A stretch of DNA of 6,236 nucleotides from Nitrososphaerota archaeon (lineage in GTDB: Archaea; Thermoproteota; Nitrososphaeria; Nitrososphaerales; Gagatemarchaeaceae), in contig PLCG01000065.1 of assembly GCA_003135575.1 (NCBI GenBank), positions 32,035-38,270 of the forward strand, given 5' to 3'. Positions 5,539 to 6,236 of the stretch are shown here, piece after piece. The position numbers and the translations under genes were made by a program. The number at the start of each line of letters is the position of its first letter. Position 1 is the stretch's first letter. Below the pieces are notes generated by a model. It ran no database searches. It was not told the DNA's origin and saw nothing but the letters and a program-made list of their open reading frames with translations.

Positions 5539-6198
5539 ATGAAGTTCTACCTCGACACGGCGAACCTAGCTTCAATCAAGAAGTACAACGCCATGGGGCT
5601 AGTAGACGGGATTACCACCAACCCCTCGCTGATAGTCAAGGAGGGCGCGGACTTTGAGGAGACCATCAAGGCCATCGCGAAGGAGGTATATCCTCACCCG
5701 GTGAGCGCCGAGGTCATCGCCACCGACTATGACGGCATGATCCGCGAAGGACTGACCCTGGCGGCCATCGCCGAAAACGTGACCGTCAAGGTGCCGCTCA
5801 CCTGGGACGGCATCCGCGCCTGCCGGACGCTCAGCCAGCAGGGCCACAAGGTCAACGTGACGCTCTGCTTCGATTCAAATCAGGCGCTGCTCGCCGCCAA
5901 GGCCGGCGCGACGTTCATCTCGCCGTTCATCGGTCGTCTCGACGACATCGGCTACGACGGCATGGAGGTTCTTGAGGATATCCGCACCGTCTATGACAAC
6001 TATCCGAGCCTGAAGACGGAGATACTCGCCGCTTCCATGCGCACACCGCTCCACGTCAAGCGCGCATCGATGATCGGCGCCGACGTCGCGACCATGCCGG
6101 CCGCGCTGATTAAAAGCCTGACCAGGCACCCGCTCACCGACGCCGGCCTTGCCTCGTTCCTCGCCGACTGGAAGAAGACCGGCCAGACCATCGCCTGA
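5539..6198 (+). CDS. tal: Transaldolase (small TalC/MipB-type), with a codon-style break at about 5700
   Basis: A 219-residue transaldolase of the short class, which transfers a dihydroxyacetone unit between sugar phosphates through a Schiff base. Motifs are FYLDTAN (3-9, Asp6), DGITTNPSL (23-31), VKVPLTWDGI (83-92, Schiff-base Lys84), KVNVTLCFD (104-112), FISPFIGRLDD (126-136, phosphate-binding Arg133), KTEILAAS (159-166) and ADVATMP (181-187). Position 130 is Phe, as in true transaldolases; fructose-6-phosphate aldolases carry Tyr there, so transaldolase activity is favoured. The start at ATG 5539 fits the TATA spacing and the family N-terminus. The odd feature is base use: the first ~54 codons include GGG, CTA, GTA and ATA like the genes upstream, while the remaining ~165 use 9 GGC of 11 Gly codons, no GGG or CTA, and CGN for 7 of 8 Arg codons. 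The frame is intact across the change, so the product reads as full length. Confidence 0.93.
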   Translation: MKFYLDTANLASIKKYNAMGLVDGITTNPSLIVKEGADFEETIKAIAKEVYPHPVSAEVIATDYDGMIREGLTLAAIAENVTVKVPLTWDGIRACRTLSQQGHKVNVTLCFDSNQALLAAKAGATFISPFIGRLDDIGYDGMEVLEDIRTVYDNYPSLKTEILAASMRTPLHVKRASMIGADVATMPAALIKSLTRHPLTDAGLASFLADWKKTGQTIA

Positions 6199-6236
6199 GC
6201 AGAGCAGCTGCGGTCATCCAACGTGTCATTCCGGGG
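6199..6236. other. Flank after transaldolase with proteobacterial-looking sequence
   Basis: The last 38 bases hold no gene. They include an 8-base palindrome GCAGCTGC (6204-6211) and end in GTCATTCCGGGG (6225-6236). From memory, the latter resembles a motif common in intergenic repeats of Bradyrhizobium-type genomes; this is not verified. It agrees with the alphaproteobacterial codon style of the preceding ~500 bases. Confidence 0.3.

Noticed and set aside
1..6236. CRISPR arrays, insertion sequences or phage genes
   Set aside because: No regularly spaced repeats, transposase or integrase motifs, or terminal inverted repeats were seen on either strand.

Overview
The window looks archaeal. All three TATA-like boxes that I can place sit about 26-32 bases upstream of a start codon, which implies leaderless or nearly leaderless mRNAs. 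Transketolase is split into two separate genes, the RuBisCO has form III or II/III-like character, and most of the window mixes AGG/AGA arginine codons and ATA isoleucine codons into a GC-rich background. A Nitrososphaeria (Thaumarchaeota) or Bathyarchaeia-like lineage is my best guess. This is an inference, because no taxonomic marker gene is present.

Layout, left to right, with every gene on the + strand: (1) the last ~21 bases of what looks like a tRNA gene; (2) a TATA box and the RuBisCO large-subunit gene (90-1520), followed 13 bases later by an unrecognised 56-residue Cys-rich mini-protein (1534-1704); (3) a 221-base gene-free stretch with several hairpins, a T-run and a second TATA box; (4) a tight four-gene run consisting of a PfkB/RfaE-type sugar-kinase homologue (1926-2972), transketolase N-terminal subunit (2976-3800), ribulose-phosphate 3-epimerase (about 3826-4536) and transketolase C-terminal subunit (4538-5497); (5) a third TATA box and a transaldolase (5539-6198), then 38 bases of flank.

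Together the genes encode RuBisCO plus most of the non-oxidative pentose phosphate reactions: transketolase, epimerase and transaldolase. These rearrange C3-C7 sugar phosphates and yield ribulose 5-phosphate. This is the carbon-rearrangement core needed to regenerate the RuBisCO substrate, and it resembles the transaldolase variant of the Calvin cycle proposed for bacteria with form III RuBisCO. No recognisable phosphoribulokinase is in the window. The only kinase is a PfkB/RfaE homologue whose substrate and anion-hole motifs have diverged. Whether that protein fills the missing step, serves a nucleotide-salvage route or is a non-catalytic relative is the main open question.

A second point is that the transaldolase gene changes codon style sharply at about 5700, from archaeal-like to a GGC/CGC/CTC-CTG style typical of Alphaproteobacteria, and this style runs to the window end. 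It may mark horizontal transfer, intragenic recombination or a chimeric assembly join, so statements about the final ~530 bases deserve caution.
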